Shown here one piece after another: positions 34,531-44,603 of a stretch of DNA of 64,000 bases; position 1 is the stretch's first letter, and each line of letters starts with the position of its first letter. Location: contig NZ_LAJA01000014.1 in NCBI RefSeq assembly GCF_000970675.1, forward strand, positions 124,001 to 188,000. The letters run 5' to 3'. The notes under the pieces were generated by a model that worked only from the letters and a program-made list of their open reading frames with translations, did not search any database and was not told the origin of the DNA. This DNA comes from Domibacillus tundrae. GTDB lineage: Bacteria > Bacillota > Bacilli > Bacillales > Domibacillaceae. The position numbers and the translations under genes were made by a program.

Positions 34531-35280
34531 TTGACAAAATGGAAAAAGCAGATTGCTGTTTTTTTGACGATCGTTCTTCTGCTTGCATCCGGGCATGCGG
34601 GTGCATTTTCGGGACAAATTATTCAGCGCGGGGCGGAGGGGGACGATGTTATTGAATTGCAATCAAGGCTTCAATATACCGGATATTACCGAGATCCGAT
34701 CGACGGTGTGTTTGGCTGGTCTACGTACTGGGCGCTGCGAAACTTTCAAGAATCATTCGGCTTGCCGGTAGATGGCTTAGCGGGAGAGGCGACAAAGCGG
34801 AAACTTGAACAGGCATCTAAGTATAATGAAGCACACGTGAAAAGCCAAATTCGAAAAGGAAAAGGATTTACGTATTATGGCGGTGCTGAGACGTCTGCAC
34901 AGTCTGTGAATACACCGACTGGTTTTTCCCAAAATGATATTCAGCTTATGGCTAATGCGGTTTATGGAGAAGCGCGGGGTGAGCCTTATGAGGGACAGGT
35001 AGCGGTTGCTGCAGTTATTTTAAACCGGGTAGCGAGCCAAGCATTTCCGAACACAGTATCAGGCGTCATCTTTGAACCAGGTGCGTTTACGGCGGTAGCA
35101 GACGGGCAAATCTGGCTGACTCCGAATGAAAAAGCGAAAAAAGCGGTGTTAGATGCAATTAATGGCTGGGATCCGACCGGCGAAGCACTTTATTACTTTA
35201 ATCCAGACACAGCAACGAGCGATTGGATCTGGACGCGGCCACAAATAAAAAAAATTGGAAAGCATATTTATTGCGAATAG
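34531..35280 (+). CDS. sleB: Spore cortex-lytic enzyme SleB
   Basis: 249 residues with a signal peptide (about 1-26), a peptidoglycan-binding domain (IIQRGAEGDDVIELQSRL, about 30-90) and a C-terminal lytic transglycosylase domain with Glu in AVYGEARGEPYEG and FNPDTATSDWIW. It is held inactive in the dormant spore and degrades cortex with muramic-delta-lactam on germination. TTG start, with GGATGGTGA about 7 nt upstream. It forms an operon with ypeB. Confidence 0.94.
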   Translation: MTKWKKQIAVFLTIVLLLASGHAGAFSGQIIQRGAEGDDVIELQSRLQYTGYYRDPIDGVFGWSTYWALRNFQESFGLPVDGLAGEATKRKLEQASKYNEAHVKSQIRKGKGFTYYGGAETSAQSVNTPTGFSQNDIQLMANAVYGEARGEPYEGQVAVAAVILNRVASQAFPNTVSGVIFEPGAFTAVADGQIWLTPNEKAKKAVLDAINGWDPTGEALYYFNPDTATSDWIWTRPQIKKIGKHIYCE

Positions 35281-35292
35281 GAGGAACCGGGA

Positions 35293-36630
35293 ATGCGGAC
35301 ATTTTTAACGGCAGCTTTGGCCGTTTTGCTTGTGGTGACAGCCATATGGGGATTTAGCCAGTATCAGCAAAAACAAGCGATGATGATCGAAGCAGAAAAC
35401 GGCTATCAGCAGGCATTTCATGAACTTGTGTATCAGGTGGATGTTATTCATGACCGGACCGGTGAAGCACTCGCGATGAACTCGAAGACCAATTTAACAC
35501 CGGCATTAACAGACGTTTGGCGCCTTACATCAGAAGCCCATAACGCAATCAGCCGTCTGCCGCTCGGGTTTATGCCTTTCTCAAAAACAGAGGAATTTTT
35601 AGGCACCAGTGGTGACTTTACGTATAAGACGGCAGTCCGTGATCTTGATACGGAGCCGCTTACTGATAAAGAATACGAACAGCTGGAATCACTTTATAAG
35701 CAGGCGGCTGATATTCAAAAAGAACTTCGCACGGTGCAGATGTCTGTTCTCGATCAAAATTTACGCTGGACGGATGTTGCACATGCAGCGGCTGACGGAG
35801 ATGAGCCGAAAGACAATACCGTTATTGACGGGTTTAATAACCTTGAAAAAAAAGCGTCTGAATTTTCGGAAACAAATACCTTTGGAGCAACCCAAGTAGA
35901 AAAATCCGTTTCGGATGATGCCTTGAAAAAATTGACAGGGCCCCCCATTACGAAAAAAGAAGCAGCCGAAAAAGCAAAAGATTATTTTCAGGTCGATGCG
36001 GAGGTTACCTCGGTTGAAAGCAGTTTAAAGGGAGCGGCAGTTCCATTTTATAACGTGTCTGTCACCGGGCAAAACGGTGAGGAAGCAACAATGGACATTA
36101 CGAAAAAAGGCGGCTACCCGTTAACTTTTACGGTTAACACAACACCGGGAAAAAGCCGGATCAGCTTACACGCTGCTTCTGAAAAAGCAGCCGCTTTTTT
36201 GAAAAAGCACGGATTTGAGGGCATGGTGGAGACAAACAGCGCTCAATATGACCATACGGGTGTGTTTACCTTTACGAAAAAAATAGATGACACACTGATT
36301 TATCCGGAGTCTGTGACGGTTAAAACAGCATTGGATACAGGAGCAGTTACAGGTCTTGAAGCACAAAATTATTGGAAGAACAAAAAGGAACGGACGATTC
36401 CTAAACCTGCTTTAACAGAGGAACAAGCGAAAAAAGAACTGCATCCAAAACTTACAGTCATGGAAACACATAAGGCAATTGTAACGAATAATGAAATGAA
36501 AGATGTACTGTGTTACGAATTTTTAGCGGAAAACGGAACGGCTTCGTATCGCGTCTTTATTAATGCAGACAACGGCAAGGAAGAGCGGATTGAAAAGCTG
36601 TCAGAAGCTGAAGCCGGGTACGCCTTGTAA
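35293..36630 (+). CDS. ypeB: Germination protein YpeB
   Basis: 445 residues. One N-terminal membrane segment (about 4-21) is followed by a helical domain and three PepSY-type repeats towards the C terminus (for example ITKKEAAEKAKDYF and LTEEQAKKELHPKL). YpeB is needed to place and stabilise SleB in the spore. Start after GGAGGAA, 12 nt downstream of sleB. Confidence 0.93.
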   Translation: MRTFLTAALAVLLVVTAIWGFSQYQQKQAMMIEAENGYQQAFHELVYQVDVIHDRTGEALAMNSKTNLTPALTDVWRLTSEAHNAISRLPLGFMPFSKTEEFLGTSGDFTYKTAVRDLDTEPLTDKEYEQLESLYKQAADIQKELRTVQMSVLDQNLRWTDVAHAAADGDEPKDNTVIDGFNNLEKKASEFSETNTFGATQVEKSVSDDALKKLTGPPITKKEAAEKAKDYFQVDAEVTSVESSLKGAAVPFYNVSVTGQNGEEATMDITKKGGYPLTFTVNTTPGKSRISLHAASEKAAAFLKKHGFEGMVETNSAQYDHTGVFTFTKKIDDTLIYPESVTVKTALDTGAVTGLEAQNYWKNKKERTIPKPALTEEQAKKELHPKLTVMETHKAIVTNNEMKDVLCYEFLAENGTASYRVFINADNGKEERIEKLSEAEAGYAL

Positions 36631-36637
36631 TGGGATA

Positions 36638-36666
36638 TTGCATTCAGCTGGTGAATCCTTTATAAT
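36638..36666 (+). promoter_or_regulatory. Sigma-A promoter of the PilZ-domain gene
   Basis: TTGCAT and a perfect TATAAT are 17 bp apart, 58 nt before the ATG. Confidence 0.7.
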
Positions 36667-36724
36667 TTTTTCCAGTGAACGCTTTAGTCCATAAGGCGTA
36701 TTAAGGAAAAAGAGAGTGATATGG

Positions 36725-37387
36725 ATGCTTGAACCCGGTAGGACAATTACAATGGAGCCGTTTGATGGAAACGACAAAAAAGAAGAATATCGATGCAAAG
36801 TAGTAGATATTGAAGAGGGAAAACTATTTATTGACTATCCGGTTAGTGTACAGACGAACCGGACGGTTTTTCTTCTGGACGGTATGCAGCTGGCAGTTAG
36901 TTTTATCGACCCTGCTGCTTCATCGGCTATTTTCCTTTTCCATACAGAAGTGATCGGCCGCGTCAAAAAGGAAATTCCGATGCTCGTGCTGCATGACCCT
37001 GGTTTAGCCAATTACGTCCGCGTACAGCGCCGGAAATTTGTCCGGGTGCAAAAAGCGGTCGATGTGGCGGTTGAGGTTGATGGAATGCCTTCATTTTCTT
37101 CCGTGACGGAAGACATAAGCGCGGGCGGTATGGCAATTGTACTTCCCGAATCAGCTCATGCTGATGAAGGGACAGAAGCAAAAGTGTATGGCGTGATTCC
37201 GTCGCAACATGCAGAACCCCGTTATATTGAAGCAATGGCTGAGCTGATTCGAATTCATGAAGATAAAAAAAGCGGACAGCGTGTTGGGTCTTTTCAATTT
37301 AAAGATCTTGTTTATGCGGAACAGCAAATGCTCATGCGTTTTTGCTTTGAACAGCAGCTGCAGCTGCGCAAAAAAGGAGTGGAATAA
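36725..37387 (+). CDS. ypfA: PilZ-domain c-di-GMP receptor (YpfA/MotI)
   Basis: 220 residues. The N-terminal YcgR-like domain (about 1-95) is followed by PilZ with the c-di-GMP binding motifs QRRKFVRV (RxxxR) and DISAGGMAI. In B. subtilis this protein (MotI, formerly DgrA) binds the flagellar stator when c-di-GMP is high and stops rotation. An in-frame GTG at 36716 is possible; ATG 36725 matches the family. Confidence 0.87.
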   Translation: MLEPGRTITMEPFDGNDKKEEYRCKVVDIEEGKLFIDYPVSVQTNRTVFLLDGMQLAVSFIDPAASSAIFLFHTEVIGRVKKEIPMLVLHDPGLANYVRVQRRKFVRVQKAVDVAVEVDGMPSFSSVTEDISAGGMAIVLPESAHADEGTEAKVYGVIPSQHAEPRYIEAMAELIRIHEDKKSGQRVGSFQFKDLVYAEQQMLMRFCFEQQLQLRKKGVE

Positions 37388-37416
37388 CAAAGAGCCCAAA
37401 GTCTGGGTTCTTTTTT
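37388..37416 (+). terminator. Rho-independent terminator after ypfA
   Basis: AGAGCCCA / TGGGTTCT with one G-T pair and loop AAGTC is followed by six T. Confidence 0.8.
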
Positions 37417-37442
37417 GTGTCCAATACAATCTATGATAAAAT
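37415..37442 (+). promoter_or_regulatory. Candidate promoter of cmk
   Basis: TTGTGT and TAAAAT are 16 bp apart, 29 nt before the cmk ATG, overlapping the tail of the preceding terminator. Confidence 0.45.
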
Positions 37443-37471
37443 GAATAAGACTTTTTGGATGAGGTGACGAG

Positions 37472-38143
37472 ATGAGTAAACAATTGCAAATTGCCATTGA
37501 TGGACCTGCTGCTGCAGGAAAAAGTACAGTTGCAAAAATTGTGGCAGCACGGCTTTCTTTTATTTATATTGATACAGGCGCGATGTACAGGGCTATAACG
37601 TATAAAGCACTTCAAAATAACATAGATGTAGAAGACGGGAAAGCTCTTGGTCAGTTATTGAGGGATACGGTTATTTCCCTGGAGCAGGGAGAAGATGGAC
37701 AGATTGTTCGTGTAGATGGAACAGACGTAACGGAAGCCATTCGGACGGACAAAGTGACGAACAATGTCTCAGCCGTAGCCCGGCATAGCGAAGTTCGCCG
37801 TGATATGACGATCCGCCAGCAGAAATTAGCTGCAAAAGGCGGCGTGGTCATGGACGGACGCGATATTGGCACAAGTGTTCTTCCAAAAGCCGATGTGAAG
37901 ATTTTTTTACTGGCGGGTGTAGACGAACGGGCAAAACGGCGTCATGCTGAAAATTCAAAAAAAGGATTTTCATCAGATTTGGAGAATTTAAAAAGAGAGA
38001 TTGCTGCACGTGACAAAATGGACACGGAGCGAGTTGAATCGCCGCTGAAAAAAGCGGAGGATGCTATTGAAATTGACACGACATTTATGTCCATTGAACA
38101 GGTAGCTGCAGCGATTATGGCTGCAGCCAAAGCGGGGGAATAA
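37472..38143 (+). CDS. cmk: Cytidylate kinase
   Basis: 223 residues. Phosphorylates CMP and dCMP. Walker A is [13 protein letters not shown] at the N terminus; DTGAMYR and MDGRDIGT, typical of bacterial CMP kinases, follow. GATGAGGTGA precedes the ATG. It starts a group with plsC and the S1-domain gene. Confidence 0.95.
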   Translation: MSKQLQIAIDGPAAAGKSTVAKIVAARLSFIYIDTGAMYRAITYKALQNNIDVEDGKALGQLLRDTVISLEQGEDGQIVRVDGTDVTEAIRTDKVTNNVSAVARHSEVRRDMTIRQQKLAAKGGVVMDGRDIGTSVLPKADVKIFLLAGVDERAKRRHAENSKKGFSSDLENLKREIAARDKMDTERVESPLKKAEDAIEIDTTFMSIEQVAAAIMAAAKAGE

Positions 38144-38146
38144 CAA

Positions 38147-38734
38147 ATGGTAACCTTTTATACAATCGCAAAAACAGCTGTGAAAACCATTTTAACTCCC
38201 GCTTACCGTATTCACGTCACGGGTCTTGAGCATTTTCCAAAAGAAGGCGGTGTTCTTCTTTGTGCGAATCACATTAATAACCTCGATCCGCCGGTTGTCG
38301 GCATCACAGCGAATCGGCCGGTTCGTTTCATGGCAAAAGAAGAGCTGTTTAAAACAAAATGGACGGGGAAATTAATGAGAGGGCTGAACGCATTTCCCGT
38401 CAAGCGGGGCATGAGCGACCGGGAGGCGCTGCGCAATGGATTAAGAATGCTTAAAGAAGGACAGGTGCTCGGCCTTTTCCCAGAAGGAACACGGTCTAAA
38501 GATGGGAAATTGGGAAAAGGACTAGCGGGTGCCGGCTTTTTTGCTCTCCGAACCGATGCGGCAGTTGTGCCGTGCGCGGTCGTCGGGCCATATAAAATCG
38601 GCAAAAAGCTGCGCGTCGTATATGGGCCGCCAATTGACATGAATCCGCTGCGTGAACGGAAAGCATCTGCTGAGGAAGCAACTGAAGCGATCATGCAGGC
38701 AATCGGAAAGTTGATAAAAGAGCATTCCGCGTGA
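38147..38734 (+). CDS. plsC: 1-acyl-sn-glycerol-3-phosphate acyltransferase
   Basis: 195 residues, AGPAT family. Catalytic block I is ANHINNLD (HxxxxD) and block III is FPEGTRS. It adds the second acyl chain to form phosphatidic acid. It lies 3 nt after cmk, with GCGGGGGAA as ribosome site inside the cmk end. Confidence 0.92.
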   Translation: MVTFYTIAKTAVKTILTPAYRIHVTGLEHFPKEGGVLLCANHINNLDPPVVGITANRPVRFMAKEELFKTKWTGKLMRGLNAFPVKRGMSDREALRNGLRMLKEGQVLGLFPEGTRSKDGKLGKGLAGAGFFALRTDAAVVPCAVVGPYKIGKKLRVVYGPPIDMNPLRERKASAEEATEAIMQAIGKLIKEHSA

Positions 38735-38824
38735 GCTTCTGGCTTGACAAATTCGCACGTTTGTAAGAAGTTAGAAGTAAGAATTTTTAAAATTGACGCA
38801 GTTTTGTATTGAGGAGGATTACAT

Positions 38825-39964
38825 ATGACAGAGGATATGAACCAAGCAGAAGTGAATAACTACACCGTTGGTGATAAAGTTCGCGCCACGGTCGTGAAAG
38901 TCGAAGAAAAGCAGGTCCAGGTGGAAATTCCGGACAGCAAGAAAGACGGCATTATTCCCATCAGTGAACTGTCAAGCCTTCACGTAGAAAAAGCATCGGA
39001 CGTCGTCAAAGAAGGCGACGAGCTTGAACTGCTCGTAACAAAAGAAGAAGATGATCTATACGTTTTATCAAAACGAAAAGCGGATGCAGAAACCGCTTGG
39101 GATGACATGCAAAAGCGTTTTGAGGAAGGCACCATTTTTGAAGCGGAGATTAAAGAAGTTGTTAAAGGCGGTCTCGTTGTCGATCTTGGCATTCGCGGAT
39201 TTATCCCGGCTTCACTTGTGGAAGATCACTTCGTTGAAGATTTTGAAGATTATAAAGGTCGCGTTATGAAGCTCAAAATTGTCGAGCTTGAACAAGATAA
39301 AAACCGGTTGATTTTATCACACCGGGCGGTTTTAGATATTGAAAAAGCAGAAAATAAACAAAAAGTACTTGAAGATATTCAAGCAGGAGACGTCATAGAT
39401 GGAAAAGTACAGCGCCTGACGGATTTCGGTGCATTTGTTGACATCGGCGGTGTTGACGGACTTGTTCATATTTCCCAGCTTTCACATGACCATGTGGAAA
39501 AACCATCGGATGTATTGACAGAGGGTCAAGATGTAAAAGTGAAAGTACTTTCGATTGACCGTGACAGTGAAAGGATTTCTTTATCTATTAAAGAGACATT
39601 GCCTGGACCGTGGGAAAATATTGCGGATCGTGCGCCAATTGGATCTGAACATGAAGGAACGGTGAAGCGCCTTGTTTCATACGGTGCATTTGTTGAAGTG
39701 TTCCCGGGTGTAGAAGGGCTGGTTCACATTTCTCAAATTTCCAATCGTCATATTGGCACACCTCATGAAGTGCTTGAAGAGGGACAGCATGTAAAAGTAA
39801 AAGTGCTTGATGCGAATGAACAAGAACACCGTTTATCGCTCAGCATGAAATCATTTGAAGAGCACGAGCCGGAAGAAATGGTTGATTCATATGAAATGCC
39901 GGAAGAAAGCTCTGGCTTCCAAATTGGTGATATTTTAGGCGATCAGCTAAAAGACTTGAAATAA
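38825..39964 (+). CDS. ypfD: S1 RNA-binding protein YpfD (RpsA homologue)
   Basis: 379 residues with four S1 domains starting at about residues 15, 100, 187 and 272 (for example VQRLTDFGAFVDIGGVDGLVHIS). It is shorter than the six-domain E. coli S1. In B. subtilis the homologue is dispensable and its role as a true ribosomal protein is doubtful. GAGGAGG precedes the ATG. Confidence 0.9.
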   Translation: MTEDMNQAEVNNYTVGDKVRATVVKVEEKQVQVEIPDSKKDGIIPISELSSLHVEKASDVVKEGDELELLVTKEEDDLYVLSKRKADAETAWDDMQKRFEEGTIFEAEIKEVVKGGLVVDLGIRGFIPASLVEDHFVEDFEDYKGRVMKLKIVELEQDKNRLILSHRAVLDIEKAENKQKVLEDIQAGDVIDGKVQRLTDFGAFVDIGGVDGLVHISQLSHDHVEKPSDVLTEGQDVKVKVLSIDRDSERISLSIKETLPGPWENIADRAPIGSEHEGTVKRLVSYGAFVEVFPGVEGLVHISQISNRHIGTPHEVLEEGQHVKVKVLDANEQEHRLSLSMKSFEEHEPEEMVDSYEMPEESSGFQIGDILGDQLKDLK

Positions 39965-39979
39965 GACGGTGATGACAAC

Positions 39980-41050
39980 TTGAGCAGAGTGGAACGAAAG
40001 ATCGACCATATTCATTATGCGTTGTCGACGGGACAAAGCCGGGGAACCGGGTTGGATAACATTCAATTCGTTCATCGCAGTCTCCCAGATTCCTCTGTCA
40101 AAGATATATCGCTATCGACCAAAATCGGCGGACTTCAGTGGAGTTCGCCGATTTTTGTGAATGCGATGACAGGCGGGGGCGGACAAACAACAGCAGATAT
40201 TAATGCACAACTGGCAGAAGTGGCGGCCGTGTGTGATATTCCGATGGCGGTCGGCTCTCAAATGTCGGCACTTCGCCACCCGGAAGAACGTCTGACATTT
40301 CAAGCAGCACGAAAAGCTAACCCAAGTGGTGTGCTGCTGGCTAATATTGGCTCAGAAGCGACAGTAGATGAAGCGAAAGCAGTATGTGACATGATTGAAG
40401 CAGATGGTTTGCAAATTCATTTAAATGTGATTCAAGAGCTGGCCATGCCCGAAGGAGATCGTGACTTTCGCGGTGCCATTGACCGAATTGCGGCGATTTG
40501 TGATCGAGTAGATGTACCGGTGATTGTAAAAGAAACCGGTTTTGGCATTAGCCGTGAAACGGCGCAGCTGCTAAATGAATTGCCGTTAGCGGCCATTGAT
40601 ACGGCCGGATTTGGCGGTACAAATTTTGCGGCTGTTGAAAATGAACGATCTGCGCGCTCCATGTCTTTTTTTAATAAGTGGGGCATTCCGACTGCTGTAT
40701 CGATTGTTGAAACGGTCTCCGGGGCACCGAATAAACCGGTCATTGCATCAGGAGGCCTTCAGCATGCAGAAGACGTTGTCAAGTCACTTGCACTTGGTGC
40801 TTCAGCAGCCGGGCTGTCTGGTTTTTTACTGAACATTTTGCTAACCGGCGGACAAGAGGCGCTTATTGAGTATATTAATCAAATGAAGACAGAAATGCGG
40901 ATGATGATGTGCGCCCTGGGAGCCAAATCGATTGACCAGCTGCACAGGGCACCGCTCATAATTTTCGGCCAGACGGAACAGTGGCTGCGTATACGAGGAC
41001 TTGAACCAGAACGATTTGCGGTTCGAATACCGGCGCCATTTGATTCATAA
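39980..41050 (+). CDS. fni: Isopentenyl-diphosphate delta-isomerase, type 2 (FMN)
   Basis: 356 residues, TIM barrel needing FMN and NADPH. It interconverts IPP and DMAPP, the precursors of menaquinone side chains. Typical segments are NAMTGGGG, MAVGSQMSAL, LQIHLNVIQEL and IASGGLQHAEDV. The TTG start fits the family N terminus (MSRVERKIDHI), with GGTGA upstream. The pathway continues in hepS/hepT of this window. Confidence 0.93.
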   Translation: MSRVERKIDHIHYALSTGQSRGTGLDNIQFVHRSLPDSSVKDISLSTKIGGLQWSSPIFVNAMTGGGGQTTADINAQLAEVAAVCDIPMAVGSQMSALRHPEERLTFQAARKANPSGVLLANIGSEATVDEAKAVCDMIEADGLQIHLNVIQELAMPEGDRDFRGAIDRIAAICDRVDVPVIVKETGFGISRETAQLLNELPLAAIDTAGFGGTNFAAVENERSARSMSFFNKWGIPTAVSIVETVSGAPNKPVIASGGLQHAEDVVKSLALGASAAGLSGFLLNILLTGGQEALIEYINQMKTEMRMMMCALGAKSIDQLHRAPLIIFGQTEQWLRIRGLEPERFAVRIPAPFDS

Positions 41051-41077
41051 TCGAAATGTGATAAAATAAGATGTTGA

Positions 41078-41115
41078 TTGAACCCCTTCTCGTGGCAGAA
41101 GGGTTTTCTTTTGAA
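41078..41115 (+). terminator. Rho-independent terminator after fni
   Basis: AACCCCTTC / GAAGGGTT with one bulged C and loop TCGTGGCA is followed by a T-rich tail. Confidence 0.65.
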
Positions 41116-41168
41116 CAAAATAAAAACAAATGAGTATAAATCGATGAACCATTGAAGGGAAAGATGTA

Positions 41169-42479
41169 ATGATGAAACGGACTGTTGCAATCGTTGGAAG
41201 GCCAAATGTTGGCAAATCAACGATTTTTAACCGGATTGCCGGCGAACGTATTTCAATTGTCGAAGATGTGCCGGGTGTAACGCGGGACCGTATTTACAGC
41301 GCAGGTGAGTGGCTGACCCATGAATTCAACTTAATTGATACAGGCGGCATTGATTTAAGCGACGAGCCTTTTTTAGAACAAATTCGCCAACAGGCAGAAA
41401 TTGCGATTGACGAAGCAGATGTGATTATTTTTATCGTGAATGGCCGTGAGGGCGTCACATCAGCGGATGAAGAAGTAGCAAAAATTTTGTACCGGTCAAA
41501 AAAACCCATCGTCCTTGGCGTCAATAAAATTGATAACCCGGATATGCGGGCGGATATTTATGACTTTTATTCGCTTGGTTTTGGCGAAATTTATCCAATT
41601 TCAGGCTCACATGGGATTGGTCTCGGCGATCTGTTAGATGAAGTTGTGTCACATTTCCCGAAAGGTGAAGACAAGCCATATGAGGATGATGTGATTAAAT
41701 TCTCTTTAATCGGCCGTCCAAACGTAGGCAAATCATCATTAACGAATGCGCTGCTTGGCGAAGATCGTGTTATTGTCAGCGATATTGCCGGCACGACACG
41801 CGACGCAGTTGATTCTCCTTATACGTATAACGGTCAAAAATACGTTATTATCGATACAGCCGGTATGCGCAAGCGTGGAAAAGTATACGAAACAACCGAA
41901 AAATATAGTGTGCTTCGTGCCATGAGAGCCATTGAACGCTCTGACGTTGTTTTAGTCGTTCTGGATGCAGAAGAAGGCATTCGTGAACAAGACAAACATA
42001 TTGCCGGCTATGCCCATGAAGCAGGACGAGCGGTTGTGATCGTCGTGAATAAATGGGATGCCGTAGAAAAAGATGAAAAAACGATGGGTGAATTTGAAGA
42101 AAACATTCGCAGCCATTTTCAATTTTTGGATTACGCGCCAATCGTTTTCCTATCTGCGTTAACGAAAAAACGTATTCATACGTTAATACCGTACATTGAC
42201 CGGGCGAGTGAAAGTCACTCGATGCGCGTTCAATCCAGCGTTTTAAACGATGTTATTACAGATGCAGTCGCGATGAATCCAGCGCCATCCGACAAAGGAA
42301 GACGCCTGCGTGTTTATTATGCGACGCAAGTAGCCGTCAAGCCGCCGACATTTGTCGTGTTTGTCAATGAACCGGAACTCATGCATTTTTCGTATCTTCG
42401 CTTTCTTGAAAACCGCATTCGGGATGCATTCGCGTTTGAAGGGACGCCGATTCACATTATTGCGCGTGCAAGAAAATAA
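41169..42479 (+). CDS. der: Ribosome biogenesis GTPase Der (EngA)
   Basis: 436 residues with two tandem GTPase domains, each with GRPNVGKS (near residues 11 and 183), DTGG/DTAG and NKID/NKWD motifs, and a C-terminal KH-like domain. It is needed for 50S subunit assembly. Two consecutive ATGs exist (41169, 41172); the first is given, with AAGGGAAAG upstream. Confidence 0.96.
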   Translation: MMKRTVAIVGRPNVGKSTIFNRIAGERISIVEDVPGVTRDRIYSAGEWLTHEFNLIDTGGIDLSDEPFLEQIRQQAEIAIDEADVIIFIVNGREGVTSADEEVAKILYRSKKPIVLGVNKIDNPDMRADIYDFYSLGFGEIYPISGSHGIGLGDLLDEVVSHFPKGEDKPYEDDVIKFSLIGRPNVGKSSLTNALLGEDRVIVSDIAGTTRDAVDSPYTYNGQKYVIIDTAGMRKRGKVYETTEKYSVLRAMRAIERSDVVLVVLDAEEGIREQDKHIAGYAHEAGRAVVIVVNKWDAVEKDEKTMGEFEENIRSHFQFLDYAPIVFLSALTKKRIHTLIPYIDRASESHSMRVQSSVLNDVITDAVAMNPAPSDKGRRLRVYYATQVAVKPPTFVVFVNEPELMHFSYLRFLENRIRDAFAFEGTPIHIIARARK

Positions 42480-42500
42480 GGTGGAAAGGCTGTGTTTCAC

Positions 42501-43541
42501 ATGACAGAAAAAATCGCAGTGCTTGGAGCGGGAAGCTGGGGAACAGCCCTTGCGCTCGTGCTTGCCGATAACGGACATGACGTTTATGTATGGGCAAAAA
42601 ATGAAGAGCGAATTGATGAACTAAACACCTATCATACAAACAGCCGGTATCTGCCGGATATTTCCTTGTCTGAGCATATTAAAGGAACAACGTCACTCAT
42701 TGAAGCGCTGGAGGACGTTGAAACGGTAATAATGGCCGTACCGACAAAAGCGGTCCGAGAAGTCGCCCAGCAGGTCGTGGAAGCGGCTAAAGTACCTCTA
42801 ACAGTCGTTCATGTTTCTAAAGGAATCGAGCCAGATTCGCTTCTGCGGATTTCCGAAATGATTGAGCAGGAAATGCCGGAAAGGGTCCTAAAGAATGTGG
42901 TCGTGCTGTCCGGCCCGTCTCATGCAGAGGAAGTAAGCCTTCGTCATCCAACGACGGTCGCAGTATCGTCTAAATCAGCAGCAGCCGCACAAAAAACGCA
43001 GGATTTATTTATGAATCAGCACTTTCGTGTGTATACAAACCCAGACATGATTGGGGTAGAAATTGGCGGGGCGCTTAAAAATATTATTGCGCTGGCCGCC
43101 GGAATTTCCGACGGTCTCGGCTACGGTGATAATGCAAAAGCGGCGCTTATTACGCGCGGCCTGGCAGAAATTGCCCGTCTCGGAACAAAAATGGGCGCCA
43201 ATCCGCTTACGTTTTCAGGTCTTGCCGGTATTGGGGACTTAATTGTTACGTGTACAAGCGTTCACTCAAGAAACTGGCGGGCTGGCAATATGCTGGGTCA
43301 AGGGAAAAAGCTCGACGAAGTGCTCCAAAGTATGGGCATGGTTGTAGAAGGCGTCCGCACAACAAAAGCGGGTCATCAGCTTTCGAAAAAATACGACGTG
43401 CAAATGCCTATTACAAATGCGCTTTATCAAGTTTTATTTGAGCAGCAGGATCCGAAAAAAGCAGTAGACGAATTAATGGCCCGTGTGAAAAAACATGAGC
43501 TCGAAGACTTAATCGATATTTTGGATACAAAGCAGGACTAG
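42501..43541 (+). CDS. gpsA: Glycerol-3-phosphate dehydrogenase [NAD(P)+]
   Basis: 346 residues. Reduces dihydroxyacetone phosphate to sn-glycerol 3-phosphate for phospholipids. The NAD motif is [12 protein letters not shown]; the catalytic Lys lies in [13 protein letters not shown] and the C-terminal part has [22 protein letters not shown] 42501 is preferred over an in-frame GTG at 42492 that is too close to AAAGG. Confidence 0.95.
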   Translation: MTEKIAVLGAGSWGTALALVLADNGHDVYVWAKNEERIDELNTYHTNSRYLPDISLSEHIKGTTSLIEALEDVETVIMAVPTKAVREVAQQVVEAAKVPLTVVHVSKGIEPDSLLRISEMIEQEMPERVLKNVVVLSGPSHAEEVSLRHPTTVAVSSKSAAAAQKTQDLFMNQHFRVYTNPDMIGVEIGGALKNIIALAAGISDGLGYGDNAKAALITRGLAEIARLGTKMGANPLTFSGLAGIGDLIVTCTSVHSRNWRAGNMLGQGKKLDEVLQSMGMVVEGVRTTKAGHQLSKKYDVQMPITNALYQVLFEQQDPKKAVDELMARVKKHELEDLIDILDTKQD

Positions 43542-43559
43542 CAGAAAGGACGAATGACC

Positions 43560-43760
43560 ATGTCACCATCCATGCTGAAAATGTGGATTTCATTTGCCGG
43601 AATGGGGCTGATGATTGTCTCCATTTTCTCGATTTATTTAAGCCGTTATAAATTTAGCAACGGCCTTTTAAAGGGATTAACGGCGCTGTTTGCTTATTTA
43701 TGCATGATTGTCGGCGGACTCATCGTCGTGTATGTAGTATTAAGCGGTCCGACCCGCTAG
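43560..43760 (+). CDS. yphE: DUF2768 membrane protein (YphE-like)
   Basis: 66 residues with two membrane helices (WISFAGMGLMIVSIFSIYL and GLTALFAYLCMIVGGLIVVYVV). Conserved between gpsA and yphF in Bacillus, function unknown; nearness to spoIVA hints at a sporulation link. Start 43560 lies 9 nt after AAAGGA; an in-frame ATG at 43554 is too close. Confidence 0.8.
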   Translation: MSPSMLKMWISFAGMGLMIVSIFSIYLSRYKFSNGLLKGLTALFAYLCMIVGGLIVVYVVLSGPTR

Positions 43761-43782
43761 CAAAGAGGTGAATGAGTAAAAA

Positions 43783-44508
43783 ATGAATATGAGAAAAAGC
43801 TTGCTTCTTTTCTCCATTACGCTGCTCTCTTTTATGTTGAGCGGCTGTCTATATCCAGACGAAAATTTAAACCAAAATGAACAGCCATATGAAGACCAGC
43901 TTCAGTCGGTTCAGTCGGCTGTCGATCAGTTTCAGACAGAAGAAGGCGGCATCTTGCCAATTAAAACAAAAGAAGACGATCCGGATCTTTATGAGAAGTA
44001 TCTAATTGACTTCAACAAAATATCTCCTCGCTTTATGGCAGAAGCGCCTGGAAATGCATTTGAAAGCGGCGGCATTTATCAGTATGTCCTTGTCGATGTC
44101 GAAACGGATCCTACTGTGAAACTAATTGATTTGCGTGTAGCAGAGCAAATTCGAAGCATCAACATCCGTCTCATCGCCCATGAATATCCGCCGTTTAAAG
44201 ACACGCTGGCCGATGACGTGTATTCACTGGACTTCACGGAGCTTGGGTTTGAGGATGAACCGTACGTAACAAGTCCGTATTCCGGCAAGCAGCTGCCGCT
44301 TGTCATGAGCGGTAATGGGACGCTCTACATTGATTATGCGGCTGACTTGTACGCTGCCCTGCAAAAAACGGATACACCGCCTGCGCCCGGTAGTGACATT
44401 CGCTATTTGCTCGTTCAATCATCACCGTTTGTCCCTGCATACTCGCTGCCTTATACAGTAGACGCACAGGGAGAACCTATTTTTATGAACAAACAGAAGC
44501 CTGAGTAA
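43783..44508 (+). CDS. yphF: Lipoprotein (YphF-like)
   Basis: 241 residues. The N terminus is a lipoprotein signal with lipobox LSGC (Cys at residue 22), so it is anchored outside the membrane. The rest has no motif I can name. It keeps its Bacillus position between yphE and spoIVA. AGAGGTGAATG precedes the ATG. Confidence 0.8.
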   Translation: MNMRKSLLLFSITLLSFMLSGCLYPDENLNQNEQPYEDQLQSVQSAVDQFQTEEGGILPIKTKEDDPDLYEKYLIDFNKISPRFMAEAPGNAFESGGIYQYVLVDVETDPTVKLIDLRVAEQIRSINIRLIAHEYPPFKDTLADDVYSLDFTELGFEDEPYVTSPYSGKQLPLVMSGNGTLYIDYAADLYAALQKTDTPPAPGSDIRYLLVQSSPFVPAYSLPYTVDAQGEPIFMNKQKPE

Positions 44509-44527
44509 CATGCGGGCTTCTTTTTTT
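44494..44527 (+). terminator. Rho-independent terminator after yphF
   Basis: AGAAGCCT / GGGCTTCT with a 10-nt loop that includes the yphF stop, then seven T. Confidence 0.8.
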
Positions 44528-44556
44528 GCATATATTTCAAAAGTAGCTCATACACT
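44528..44556 (+). promoter_or_regulatory. Sigma-E promoter of spoIVA
   Basis: GCATATA and a perfect CATACACT are 14 bp apart, matching the sigma-E consensus (KMATATT and CATACAMT) nearly fully. spoIVA is a known sigma-E gene. It lies 47 nt before the ATG. Confidence 0.8.
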
Positions 44557-44603
44557 GTAAGGCAGGCGGCGGACGAGCCGTTTAACACGGAAGGGGGCTG
44601 CTT

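Noticed and set aside
37151-37615. 154-codon minus-strand ORF spanning ypfA and cmk
   Set aside because: It crosses a terminator and two conserved genes on the other strand; its composition is that of a shadow frame.
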